NCBI GenBank assembly: GCA_020025795.1
Contig: JAHHRK010000030.1
Location: forward strand, 1 to 16,280
Direction: 5' to 3'
DNA from: Faecalibacterium sp.
GTDB lineage: Bacteria > Bacillota > Clostridia > Oscillospirales > Ruminococcaceae
Length of the DNA stretch: 16,280 bases
Below the pieces are notes generated by a model. That model was not told the origin of the DNA and ran no database searches. It worked only from the letters and a program-made list of their open reading frames with translations. The position numbers and the translations under genes were made by a program. Shown one piece after another: positions 6,930 to 15,900 of the stretch (position 1 is its first letter; the number at the start of each line of letters is the position of its first letter).

Positions 6930-8516
6930 ATGGAAACCTATGGCATTGAAAATCTCGGCATCCTGAATCCCAAGGCTGTGTACCGCAATCTGACGCCCGC
7001 ACAGCTGACTGAAGCTGCTCTGCGCCGCGGCGAAGGCTCTCTGAGCAATACTGGCGCACTGGTTGTTACTACCGGTAAGTACACCGGCCGTTCGCCTAAC
7101 GACAAGTTCATCGTTGACACCGACGGTATCCACAACGATATCGCATGGGGCAAGGTGAACCGTCCCATCAGCCGCGAAAAGTTCAATGCTCTGTGGGAAA
7201 AGGCTGCTGCTTACATGCAGGGCCGCGAAGTCTTCATTTTTGATGGCTACGCAGGCGCAGACAAGACCTACACCCAGAAGTTCCGTATCATCAACGAGCT
7301 GGCTAGCCAGAATATGTTTATTCACCAGCTGCTGATCCGTCCCACCGCAGAGGAGCTGGCAAACTACGGCGAGCCTGACTACACCCTGCTGTGCGCTCCC
7401 GGCTTCAAGTGCATCCCCGAGCTGGACGGTGTGAACAGCGAAGCTGCTATCATCATCGACTACGAGGCACACAAGATCCTGATCGCTGGCTCTCGTTACG
7501 CTGGCGAGATCAAGAAGAGCGTCTTCTCCACCATGAACTACATCATGACCAAGAAGAACGTTCTGCCCATGCACTGCTCTGCTAACATGGACCCCGAAAC
7601 CCACGAGACCGCAGTCTTCTTCGGTCTGTCCGGTACCGGCAAGACCACGCTGTCTGCTGACGCTTCCCGTAAGCTGATCGGCGACGACGAGCACGGCTGG
7701 TCTCCCGATGGCGTGTTCAACTTCGAGGGTGGCTGCTACGCAAAGTGCATCAACCTGAAGGCTGAGAACGAGCCCGAAATTTACAACGCTATCCGCTTTG
7801 GCTCTCTGGTCGAGAACGTTGTCATGGATCCTGAGACCCGTGAGTTCGATTTCGACGATGGCAGCCTGACCGAGAACACCCGTGTTGGCTACCCGGTTGA
7901 CTACATCTCCAACAGCCAGATCCCCGGCAAGGGCGGTATCCCCAAGGTTGTTATCTTCCTGACTGCTGATGCATTCGGCGTCCTGCCCCCGATCAGCCGT
8001 CTGAGCAAGAACGCTGCTATGTACCACTTCGTTACCGGCTTTACCTCTAAGCTGGCAGGTACCGAGCGTGGCGTTACCGAGCCGCAGCCCACCTTCTCCA
8101 CCCTGTTTGGTGAGCCCTTCATGCCCATGGATCCCTCTGTTTACGCAGAGATGCTGGGTGAGAAGCTGGAGAAGTACGGCACCAAGGTTTACCTGGTCAA
8201 CACCGGTTGGGCAGGCGGCAGCGCATCCATGGGCGCAAAGCGCATGAAGCTGGCTTACACCCGTGCAATGGTTACCGCAGCTCTGAACGACAACTTCACC
8301 GGCGAGTGGAAGCACCACGACATCTTCAACGTGGAATATCCCACTGCTTGCCCCAACGTTCCCGACGAGATGCTGGACGCTCGCGGCATGTGGGCAGACA
8401 AGGCTGCTTACGACGAGCAGGCTAACAAGCTGGCTACCATGTTTGCTGAGAACTTCGCTAAGAAGTACCCCAACATGCCCGCTGAGATCACCGAGGCTGG
8501 CCCCAAGGCAAAGTAA
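6930..8516 (+). CDS. pckA: ATP-dependent phosphoenolpyruvate carboxykinase
   Basis: 528 residues, full length for the ATP-type enzyme. It interconverts oxaloacetate plus ATP with PEP, CO2 and ADP in the cytosol. In fermenting anaerobes it often runs toward oxaloacetate to fix CO2 and make ATP. Visible motifs are GRSPNDKF at 53-60 (substrate Arg), YAGEIKK at 190-196 (metal-binding Lys), H215 in PMHCSAN, the P-loop GLSGTGKTT at 232-240 (K238) and GDDEHGWSPDG from 251 (metal/nucleotide Asp pair D252-D253). The GCYAKCINL and NTRVGYPVDYISN segments are also present. GGAGGT (6917-6922), 7 bases before the ATG, fixes the start; an in-frame ATG at 6885 falls inside the leader palindrome and has no site. 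Codon use is strongly biased to a few C- and G-ending codons, unlike its neighbours, which suggests high expression. It is monocistronic between its promoter and a strong terminator. Confidence 0.98.
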   Translation: METYGIENLGILNPKAVYRNLTPAQLTEAALRRGEGSLSNTGALVVTTGKYTGRSPNDKFIVDTDGIHNDIAWGKVNRPISREKFNALWEKAAAYMQGREVFIFDGYAGADKTYTQKFRIINELASQNMFIHQLLIRPTAEELANYGEPDYTLLCAPGFKCIPELDGVNSEAAIIIDYEAHKILIAGSRYAGEIKKSVFSTMNYIMTKKNVLPMHCSANMDPETHETAVFFGLSGTGKTTLSADASRKLIGDDEHGWSPDGVFNFEGGCYAKCINLKAENEPEIYNAIRFGSLVENVVMDPETREFDFDDGSLTENTRVGYPVDYISNSQIPGKGGIPKVVIFLTADAFGVLPPISRLSKNAAMYHFVTGFTSKLAGTERGVTEPQPTFSTLFGEPFMPMDPSVYAEMLGEKLEKYGTKVYLVNTGWAGGSASMGAKRMKLAYTRAMVTAALNDNFTGEWKHHDIFNVEYPTACPNVPDEMLDARGMWADKAAYDEQANKLATMFAENFAKKYPNMPAEITEAGPKAK

Positions 8517-8539
8517 TTTGTCTCGCTTAATCGCATAAT

Positions 8540-8580
8540 AAACGCCCTGGTCTGATTGGTTCGGACCAGGGCGTTTTCTT
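8540..8580 (+). terminator. Rho-independent terminator of pckA
   Basis: A 13-base perfect stem (8540-8552 with 8564-8576, core ACGCCCTGGTC/GACCAGGGCGT) with an 11-base loop is followed by TTTTCTT. It begins 23 bases after the pckA stop. Confidence 0.95.
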
Positions 8581-8607
8581 GTGTTTGGGTGGGTTCTGTG
8601 CTATGCT
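8579..8607 (+). promoter_or_regulatory. Possible promoter of the GT-C membrane protein gene
   Basis: TTGTGT (8579-8584) and TATGCT (8602-8607, preceded by TGC) are spaced 17 bases apart. It abuts the T tract of the pckA terminator, so the downstream gene would start its own transcript. The match is moderate. Confidence 0.4.
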
Positions 8608-8646
8608 ACAAACGATCAAAATCTGAAATGTAGAGGAGGCAATCTC

Positions 8647-10119
8647 TTGAAAAAACAAAGGTCGTTATATACTGCGTTTGGCTATGCTTTTGCCGTGTTT
8701 GTGGTAATTATGGCAGGTATCAGCCTGTTTACCCATGACAATCCTTTTTTGGACCTGGGCATGGTACAGCTGCTGATCGTCACGGTTATTGTGGGCTGCG
8801 TTTTGGCAGGTGCATTGTATCTGTGGGATAAAAAAGGAAAAGTGCCCCAGCGTACCTGGCTGGTGGTGTTGATTTTGTTTGCTATTTACTTTGCGGCCCA
8901 GATGTTTGTGGCAGTCAAGTTACAGGTGTGGGCACGCGGTGAATGGGATTATACACGCGTATTCCGCGAAGCGGAAGAACGTGTTTTGCGTGGCATGGTC
9001 CCCACCGATTACTTTGGAAAGTTTCCCAATAATGTGCCGTTCTACTGGGTATTGTGCGGCTATTTTGGCTTTTTGCATCTGTTTGGCGTTACAGAATTCA
9101 TGATGCCGCTGCTGCTTTTAAACATGGCCTGCATCAGTGGTTCTCTTTTGATGATGTACGGTATGGCACGTCGCCTTTTGGGTGAAAAATGGGCACTGCC
9201 AGTTCTGGTTTTGGGTATGCTTGCACCGGGACTGCTTTTGTATGTGCCGATTGCATACACCGATACTTTGTCTCTGCCATTTGTGTGTGGTGCGGCATAT
9301 CTGTGGCTGCTGGCAAGAGAACAATACCAAAAAGAAAACACCAAAAAAACGATCCCCTTTGCCTGCCTTGCTGCTGTTGTGGCAGCGCTGGGCGCTGTGC
9401 TGAAAGTCTCGGTGGCCATTTTGGTGGTTGCCTTTGTTTTGGATGTGCTGATTTTCTGGAAAGACCGTCAGCGTTGGAAAACGTTGCTGGTTGGCCTGGT
9501 TTGCTTTGCGCTGGTATTGTTCGGCGGCAACACACTGGCGCAGTCCAGTATGCCGGATTATAACTTTGAAAAAATCCCCTTTACCCACTGGATCATGATG
9601 GGTCTGCGTGGCACGGGTACCTATTGGGATAAGGACTACGAACTGACCTTGTCCTATGATACCTACGAGGAGCGCCTGGAATTTAATAAGCAGGAAATTG
9701 CTCGCCGCTTAGAGGAAATGGGTCCTCTGGGCTTTTTGGATCATTGCCGGGAAAAGCTGGCCTTTATGATTAGCGACGGCACCTATTATGCGCCGTCCAA
9801 GCTGAACCGTGCTGCCAAACAGCCGTGTATCTGGCATGAATTTGTTATTGAAGGTGGAAAATACGCCGGGTTCTTGTACTACCTGGCAGATGGTATGCAA
9901 ATCTGCCTGCTGCTGGCCTGTGCGGCGGGCAGCTGGCGCGCTGCAAAAACAGGAAAGCACGAGATGACGGTATTCCGTGTTGCATGGTTTGGTCTGGTAC
10001 TGTTCCTGCTTTTGTGGGAAAACCGCGCACGGTATCTGGTCAACTTTATTCCGCTGTTCTTGCTGTGTGCAGGTTCAGGCTTGTCTGCATGGTCAAATCA
10101 CAATAAAACGGACGCCTGA
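8647..10119 (+). CDS. Multi-span GT-C (GT39/PMT-like) glycosyltransferase family membrane protein
   Basis: 490 residues beginning at TTG. GGAGG (8635-8639) sits 7 bases upstream, and the resulting MKKQRSLYT start fits a membrane protein better than the in-frame GTG at 8581, which overlaps the terminator. About ten hydrophobic spans are visible (roughly 10-28, 40-60, 70-90, 130-147, 155-175 and more toward the C-terminus). The loop after the third span holds WDYTRVFREAEE (D101) and then TDYFGKFPNNVPFYW (120-134). An Asp plus a DYF-x-x-x-PNN pattern is typical of lipid-phosphate-sugar-dependent GT-C transferases related to protein mannosyltransferases. The C-terminus has ENRARYLVNFIPLFLL, also usual in this group. 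It probably transfers a sugar from a polyprenyl carrier on the outer face of the membrane. Donor, acceptor and true activity cannot be read from the sequence, and no glycan-assembly partner is adjacent. Confidence 0.7.
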   Translation: MKKQRSLYTAFGYAFAVFVVIMAGISLFTHDNPFLDLGMVQLLIVTVIVGCVLAGALYLWDKKGKVPQRTWLVVLILFAIYFAAQMFVAVKLQVWARGEWDYTRVFREAEERVLRGMVPTDYFGKFPNNVPFYWVLCGYFGFLHLFGVTEFMMPLLLLNMACISGSLLMMYGMARRLLGEKWALPVLVLGMLAPGLLLYVPIAYTDTLSLPFVCGAAYLWLLAREQYQKENTKKTIPFACLAAVVAALGAVLKVSVAILVVAFVLDVLIFWKDRQRWKTLLVGLVCFALVLFGGNTLAQSSMPDYNFEKIPFTHWIMMGLRGTGTYWDKDYELTLSYDTYEERLEFNKQEIARRLEEMGPLGFLDHCREKLAFMISDGTYYAPSKLNRAAKQPCIWHEFVIEGGKYAGFLYYLADGMQICLLLACAAGSWRAAKTGKHEMTVFRVAWFGLVLFLLLWENRARYLVNFIPLFLLCAGSGLSAWSNHNKTDA

Positions 10120-10229
10120 ATGTTAAAAGAAGGACTCAGATAGACCAGTCTCATAGAACTCCGATTGCGGAAAGCGCAAGTTCTTAAAAAAAGAAAGCTT
10201 TATTTGCAAACAATACATGTAAAAAATGG

Positions 10230-10258
10230 TTTCTACTAGTTTAAAAAAAGTGTATACT
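10230..10258 (+). promoter_or_regulatory. Promoter of the fucosidase-surface protein unit
   Basis: TATACT (10253-10258) has a weak TTTCTA -35 box (10230-10235) 17 bases upstream. Transcription would start near 10265, giving a leader of about 84 bases that contains a perfect 12-base palindrome. No plus-strand terminator is seen between the preceding gene and this promoter. Confidence 0.5.
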
Positions 10259-10302
10259 ATAACTAATGCGGTTTTGCGAGAAGTTGAATGTTCCGATGGA
10301 AA

Positions 10303-10314
10303 AGCTTGCAAGCT
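10303..10314 (+). promoter_or_regulatory. Perfect palindrome in fucosidase leader, candidate operator
   Basis: AGCTTGCAAGCT reads identically on both strands. It lies about 40-50 bases after the predicted transcription start and 22 bases before the ribosome binding site. Position and symmetry suit a dimeric repressor such as a LacI- or GntR-type sugar regulator, but this is inference. Confidence 0.35.
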
Positions 10315-10348
10315 GATAGAATCGAACATACGCATGAGGAGGAAGAAA

Positions 10349-12919
10349 ATGAAAAAGCATGCATTGAAAAAGATTCTGACCGGCACGCTGGCGGCAGCGC
10401 TGCTCGTCACATCTTTTCAGGCCGTGGCTTTACGGGTAAAGGCGGATACGCCCAAGCCAGACGACGGTCTGAAGCTCTGGTATGATGAACCGGCATCTCG
10501 TGGTCAGAATATTTTGGATAAGGGTGCGTTCAGCACAACGGATGAGGATAATACCTGGCAGCAGCAGACCCTGCCCATTGGCAACAGTTTTATGGGTGCC
10601 AATGTATATGGCGAAATCGGCAGAGAGCAGTTGACCTTCAACCATAAGACGCTGTGGAACGGCGGCCCCAGCGACCGTCGCCCCAACTATAACGGCGGCA
10701 ATAAAGAAACCGTAGACGGCAAAAAGATGTCCGATATCTACAAGCAGGTTATCGAACTCTATAAGCAGCATAAAGATGCTGAGGCAAATGCATTGGCCAG
10801 CAAGCTGACGGGTCTGGAGGATGGCTATGGCGCTTACCAGTCCTGGGGCGATATCTTTGTTGATTTTGGCTTTGATCCTGAAAAGGCAACAGAGTACAAG
10901 CGCAGCCTGGATTTGAACAGCGCTGTGGCATCTGTGGATTTCAAGTATAACGAAACTGCAATGCACCGCGAGTATTTTGCCAGCTACGTGGACAACGTGA
11001 TTGCCATGAAGTTTACGGCAAAAGGCACAGAAAAGCTGAACTTTGCAATTTCTTTCCCGGTGGATAATGCCGAGGGCGTGAAGAACAGTAATCTGGGCAA
11101 GGACACCACCACGACTGTATGTGGTGATACCATTGTTGTTGCAGGCAAAATGCAGGACAACCAGCTGAAGTTGAATGGTCGGCTGAAAGTCATCATTCCC
11201 CGTGGCCATGGCGCAGTAGAGCCTCTGGGCGAGGATAAGCTGTATGTTTCGAATGCATCTGAGGTCATTGTTTATGTGGCCGCAGATACGGATTACATGA
11301 ATGAATATCCGAAGTACCGTACCGGTGAATCGGATGAAGAACTGAATGCACGTGTTGCAGACCGTATTGAGAATGTAAGCGGCATGACCTATAAACAGGT
11401 CAAGCAGCGCCATCTGGATGATTACAAGGAAATCTTCAATCGCGTTTCTCTGGATCTGGGCCAGACCGTGTCAACAAAGACCACGGACAAGCTGTTGGAA
11501 GCTTACAAGAATCATTCCAACACGCAGGAAGAAAACCGTCAGCTGGAAGTTTTGCTGTTCCAGTTTGGCCGTTACCTGACGATTGCTTCTTCCCGCGAAA
11601 ACGATCTGCCGTCTAACCTGCAGGGCGTTTGGCAGAACCGTGTTGGTAATGCAGGCCGTGTACCTTGGGGTTCTGACTATCATATGAACGTCAACCTGCA
11701 AATGAACTATTGGCCCACCTATTCCACCAATATGGCGGAATGTGCAAAGCCGCTGGTTGATTATGTCTATTCTTTGATGGAGCCTGGTAAGGTTACTGCA
11801 CAGACCTATTTTGGCGTTACCGAAGGCGGCTTCACTGCGCATACCCAGAATACTCCTTTTGGCTGGACTTGCCCGGGTTGGAATTTCAGCTGGGGCTGGT
11901 CTCCCGCGGCACTGCCCTGGATTCTGCAGAATTGCTGGGAGTACTATGAATACACCGGCGATGTGGAGTATATGGAAAATCATCTGTATCCGATGCTGAA
12001 GGAAGCAGCTCTGCTGTACGATCAGATCCTGATTGAGGATCCCAATGGAAGCGGACGACTGGTATCGGCACCGGCATATTCTCCGGAACATGGCCCCATT
12101 ACAGCAGGCAATACCTACGAGCAGTCTCTGATTTGGCAGCTGTACGAAGATACTATCACCGCCGCAAAGACTCTGGGTGTAGATGCCGACAAGGTTGCAG
12201 AGTGGACCGAAACGCAGAAAAAGCTGGATCCCATTGCAGTTGGCAATGATAACCAGATCAAGGAATGGTATACCGAAACGACGTTCGGCAGTGTTAAGGA
12301 TTGGCAGGGAGGTCACCGCCATATGTCGCACCTGCTGGGCTTGTTCCCTGGCGATTTGATTTCCGTAGATAACCCCAAATATATGGAAGCTGCAAAGGTC
12401 TCCCTGAAAGAGCGCGGCTATCAGAGCACCGGCTGGGGTATGGGCCAGCGTATCAACGCATGGGCTCGTACTGGTGACGGCAATCAGTCGCATCAACTGA
12501 TTCAGAACCTGTTTAAGGGCGGCATTTATCCCAACCTGTGGGACGCACATGCTCCTTTCCAGATTGACGGCAACTTCGGCTACACCTCCGGTGTTGCTGA
12601 AATGCTGATGCAGAGCAACATGGGTTACATCAATATGCTGCCCGCTCTGCCTGATGTTTGGGCAAACGGCAGTGTAAATGGTCTGATGGCTCGTGGCAAC
12701 TTTGAGGTTTCCATGAAGTGGGCCAACAACAAACTGACCGAAGCTACTGTTTTGTCGAATAATGGTGGTACTGCTGCGGTACAGATGAAAGACGCTGCAA
12801 ATATCACTGTTAAGGACGCCTCCGGCAACACGATTCAGGCTACCGCAGTTAAGGGTAAGCCCGGCCGTTTCACCTTTGAAACGAAGGTGGATGGTGTGTA
12901 CACCATTACCGTTGCCTGA
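10349..12919 (+). CDS. Secreted GH95 alpha-L-fucosidase
   Basis: 856 residues. GAGGAGG (10336-10342), 6 bases upstream, selects this ATG. A signal peptide is clear: KKHALKK, a hydrophobic core at about 9-27 and a likely cut after VKA (32). The rest is one GH95 protein. The N-terminal beta-domain has LPIGNSFMGANVYGEIGREQ and LWNGGPSDRRPN. The linker and (alpha/alpha)6 barrel contain NLQGVWQN and YHMNVNLQMNYW. The C-terminal beta-domain ends at VYTITVA. By comparison with Bifidobacterium AfcA, the Asn pair is N447/N449, the acid is E580 in SPEHG and the Asp is D740 in QIDGNFG; all are present. GH95 enzymes are inverting exo-glycosidases, most often removing alpha-1,2-fucose from H-antigen caps of mucin and milk glycans; some prefer L-galactose. 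No binding module, wall anchor or membrane tail is present, so it is probably released. It is probably cotranscribed with the next gene. Confidence 0.92.
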   Translation: MKKHALKKILTGTLAAALLVTSFQAVALRVKADTPKPDDGLKLWYDEPASRGQNILDKGAFSTTDEDNTWQQQTLPIGNSFMGANVYGEIGREQLTFNHKTLWNGGPSDRRPNYNGGNKETVDGKKMSDIYKQVIELYKQHKDAEANALASKLTGLEDGYGAYQSWGDIFVDFGFDPEKATEYKRSLDLNSAVASVDFKYNETAMHREYFASYVDNVIAMKFTAKGTEKLNFAISFPVDNAEGVKNSNLGKDTTTTVCGDTIVVAGKMQDNQLKLNGRLKVIIPRGHGAVEPLGEDKLYVSNASEVIVYVAADTDYMNEYPKYRTGESDEELNARVADRIENVSGMTYKQVKQRHLDDYKEIFNRVSLDLGQTVSTKTTDKLLEAYKNHSNTQEENRQLEVLLFQFGRYLTIASSRENDLPSNLQGVWQNRVGNAGRVPWGSDYHMNVNLQMNYWPTYSTNMAECAKPLVDYVYSLMEPGKVTAQTYFGVTEGGFTAHTQNTPFGWTCPGWNFSWGWSPAALPWILQNCWEYYEYTGDVEYMENHLYPMLKEAALLYDQILIEDPNGSGRLVSAPAYSPEHGPITAGNTYEQSLIWQLYEDTITAAKTLGVDADKVAEWTETQKKLDPIAVGNDNQIKEWYTETTFGSVKDWQGGHRHMSHLLGLFPGDLISVDNPKYMEAAKVSLKERGYQSTGWGMGQRINAWARTGDGNQSHQLIQNLFKGGIYPNLWDAHAPFQIDGNFGYTSGVAEMLMQSNMGYINMLPALPDVWANGSVNGLMARGNFEVSMKWANNKLTEATVLSNNGGTAAVQMKDAANITVKDASGNTIQATAVKGKPGRFTFETKVDGVYTITVA

Positions 12920-12973
12920 ATGAGACACAACGTGTAAATCATACGAATGACTTTTATTTTCAGGAGGAAGAAC

Positions 12974-15900
12974 ATGCGATCTGTGAAACAGAGAGTACTG
13001 GCAGCACTCTTGACAGCAGTAATGCTTGGTACTTATGTTATGCCGGCGTATGCAGCGGATTCCACTGTGCCCGTGGACCCTGCAGCAGGCGAAACGATTG
13101 TAGCGGAAGATGCTGCCGCAGTAGAAAACGAACAGACGGTCGTGCCCAACGAGCAGCTGGAAGAACAGCCCGAAGTGCAGCCCGAAGAACAGCTGGAAGA
13201 ACAGCCAGCAGAACAGCCCAGCAAATTACCTGAGCAGCCAACAGAACAGCAGTCGGTGGAAGAATCCGTGGAGCAGCCCGAAGAAGAATCTGCTGCGGAA
13301 ACCGTTGAGGAAGAACCGGCAGAAGAACTGACGGCAGAAGCCGAAAATCAGCTGGTTGTAGAGGATGCAGCCGACAGAACCAACACGCCTTTTGCAGAAG
13401 GCCACGTTGCATTGGACAAGGGTCCCATGCAGGCATCTGCAAAGGCCAGCAGCCACAACGGTAATGTGGGTGATGACGATGGCCCTGCCAGCCAGGCGTT
13501 CGATAACGATGTCAGCAAGGCATGGCACAGCCAATATAGCGCTCAAAGTATGCCGCACACCATCGAGTGGAATTTGGGAAACAACGGCGAAGCTTTCGAG
13601 GTAAGCGGCCTGCACTACCAGATGAAGAATAATGTCGATGTAGGCAATGGCCGTTGGTTAAAAATCAAAATTGAAGCACTGCTGAACAGCAATGTTATTT
13701 GGACGGGAGAAGTTACCCTGCCGAATGGTAACTGCAACATTACTTTCGGACAGATTGTGAAAGCAGATGCCATGAAAGTGACTGTTTTGGAAAGTAAAGG
13801 TAATCCGGAAAGCGACGCAAATAAGTTCGCTTGTGCTGGTGAACTGACTATTTATGGCAAAAAGCCGGTCAAGGAAGAGTACACTTATGTTCCCATGCTG
13901 GATAAGGCTGCTATGAAAAAGTCTGCAAAGGCTAGCAGCCAGGAAGCAGAAGAAACCAGCCAATGGGGCGATGGTCCTGCAGCATGGGCTTTTGATGGAG
14001 ATATCAGTAAGGCTTGGCATACCCAGTATACCGGCAGCGTAGCACAAGGCCCCCACACGATTGAGTGGAAACTGACGGAAGACGATTCTGCGGTTCTGGT
14101 CGGTCGTTTGGAATACGTTATGAAGGACGCTGGCAATAGTGGCAATGGTCTGTGGAAGCAGATCAAAGTAGAAGCTACCGTCAACGGACAGCTGCAGACT
14201 GTTTACGAAGGCGCAGTTACCCTGGGCGAAGGCAACAAGGCTATGATTGACTTTACCACTGGCCCGGTAAATGCTACCGCTATCAAGGTAACAGTGAAGG
14301 AAGGCAACAACGGTTATGCTTGTGCTGGCGAACTGACGGTTTATCAGGCTAAGACAAAAATCGAAGTTGACCCCGAGCCCCTGCCGCTGAGCAAAAAGTA
14401 TCAGCAGATTCCCCAGAATCAGATTACGGCAGCAAATGGCATTTCTGCATCCAGCCAGCATACGACCTCTGAAACGACTGGCGACGGTCCTGCAGTATGG
14501 GCATTCGACGGTAAAACCGAGACAGCCTGGCATGTTGACTACAATACAAATCTGGCAAATGATCCTGCTTGGATTCAGTGGAATCTGGGCGAAGTTAAGA
14601 CGATTGGTCAGATTGGTTATATCCGGCGAGACAATCATGATAATCATGGTAACGGTCGCTGGAAGACGGTTGTGGTTTCCGGTCAGTTGGAAGATGACAG
14701 CTGGGTCGATCTGCGTAAGATTACGATCCAGGAGTCCCAAATGGAGAACAACGGCGATGAAGTTTTGATTCCCTTTGCACCCACTCCTGTAAAAATGCTG
14801 AAAGTTAAAATTACCGACAGCTATAATACAACTGCTCAGAAATTTGCACAGGCTGGCGAAATCAAGACCTATGAGGTCGTAGACAAGGAAACCTACACCT
14901 TGACTGTTAACGAGGAAACCAAGGTCGTGGCAGAAGGCGATACCTTCCAGCTGAATGCAAACTTTACCCATGACACGACCAACACCGAAGTGCAGAATAT
15001 CACTTACAAGTGGTCTGTACAGGGCGGTAACCTGACTGTGCAGGGTAACGGCAAGGAAGCAACCGTTACTGCTAATAGCGCAGGCGAAAGCGTTGTTCGT
15101 GTAGAAGTGCAGTACAAAAATGTACTGTATGCAGGTGTATGCAATGTCACCGTTCAGAAGAAGGATGTTGACAGTGTGATTGCTATCAACGGCAAGGATT
15201 ACACCGTCAAGAGCTTGGAAGATGCTGTGAATAAGGCCGGTAACGGCGCAATTGAAAGCATCGTATTCAAGAGCGGCGTAATCCGCAAGGACGATTTTAC
15301 ATACATCACTTCCCATGCAAAGCGCTTTGATTCCGAACTGAAGACCTTCCGTATCGAGGATGCGGTTGTACCCATGAGCCTGCATAACAATGCAATCCCT
15401 ATGAATGCCTTTAAGCTGAACGGTTCCGGCAGCGTTGGCCTGACCAACGTGTACCTGGGTAAGAATATCAAGGGTATTGAAGGTTCTGCATTCTATCTGT
15501 GCAAGGATCTGGTGTCTTTTGAAGCACCTGGCGTTGAGTTCCTCAAGCCCAATGCACTGGGCGGCCTAAAGAGCCTGGAAAGCCTGGAGCTGCCTGCTCT
15601 GAAGGAACTGAACAATAACTGCATCAAGGACGCTTACGGCGTTAAGAGCATCAAGCTGCCCAGTGTGGCTACTCTGGGTCAGGATGCATTCAAGACATTC
15701 TCCAAGCTGACGGATGTCACTCTGGGCGAAAAGATTCCGCACATTGAATATCGTTCGCCGCTGGGTCTGGCAAGCACCCCGGCGAAGAATGGTGTCAACC
15801 TGCACGTTCCCAAGAGCGCATTGGATGCTTACAAGCAGAGCGGCTACTTCAAGGACGGCAAGTGGGCTGGCCTGACGCTGGTTGAAAAAGAGGTGGCAAC

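Noticed and set aside
6744..8318. Minus-strand open frame of 524 codons opposite pckA
   Set aside because: Antisense to an unmistakable PckA whose biased codon use removes reverse-strand stops. No ribosome binding site or recognisable domain.
10155..10184. Terminator after the GT-C membrane gene
   Set aside because: AGAAC/GTTCT and TTGCG/CGCAA pairings exist around a GAAAG loop, but a five-base bulge interrupts the stem and an A run follows on the plus strand instead of T.
10123..10410. Minus-strand open frame of 95 codons between the GT-C gene and the fucosidase
   Set aside because: It overlaps the fucosidase promoter, leader and signal peptide, has no ribosome binding site and no recognisable content.
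11471..12928. Minus-strand open frame of 485 codons opposite the fucosidase
   Set aside because: It covers the GH95 catalytic core on the other strand; the plus-strand motifs (N447/N449, E580, D740) are decisive.
13658..15385. Minus-strand open frame of 575 codons opposite the surface protein
   Set aside because: The plus strand encodes three clear F5/8C domains with a signal peptide and ribosome binding site. The antisense product resembles nothing.
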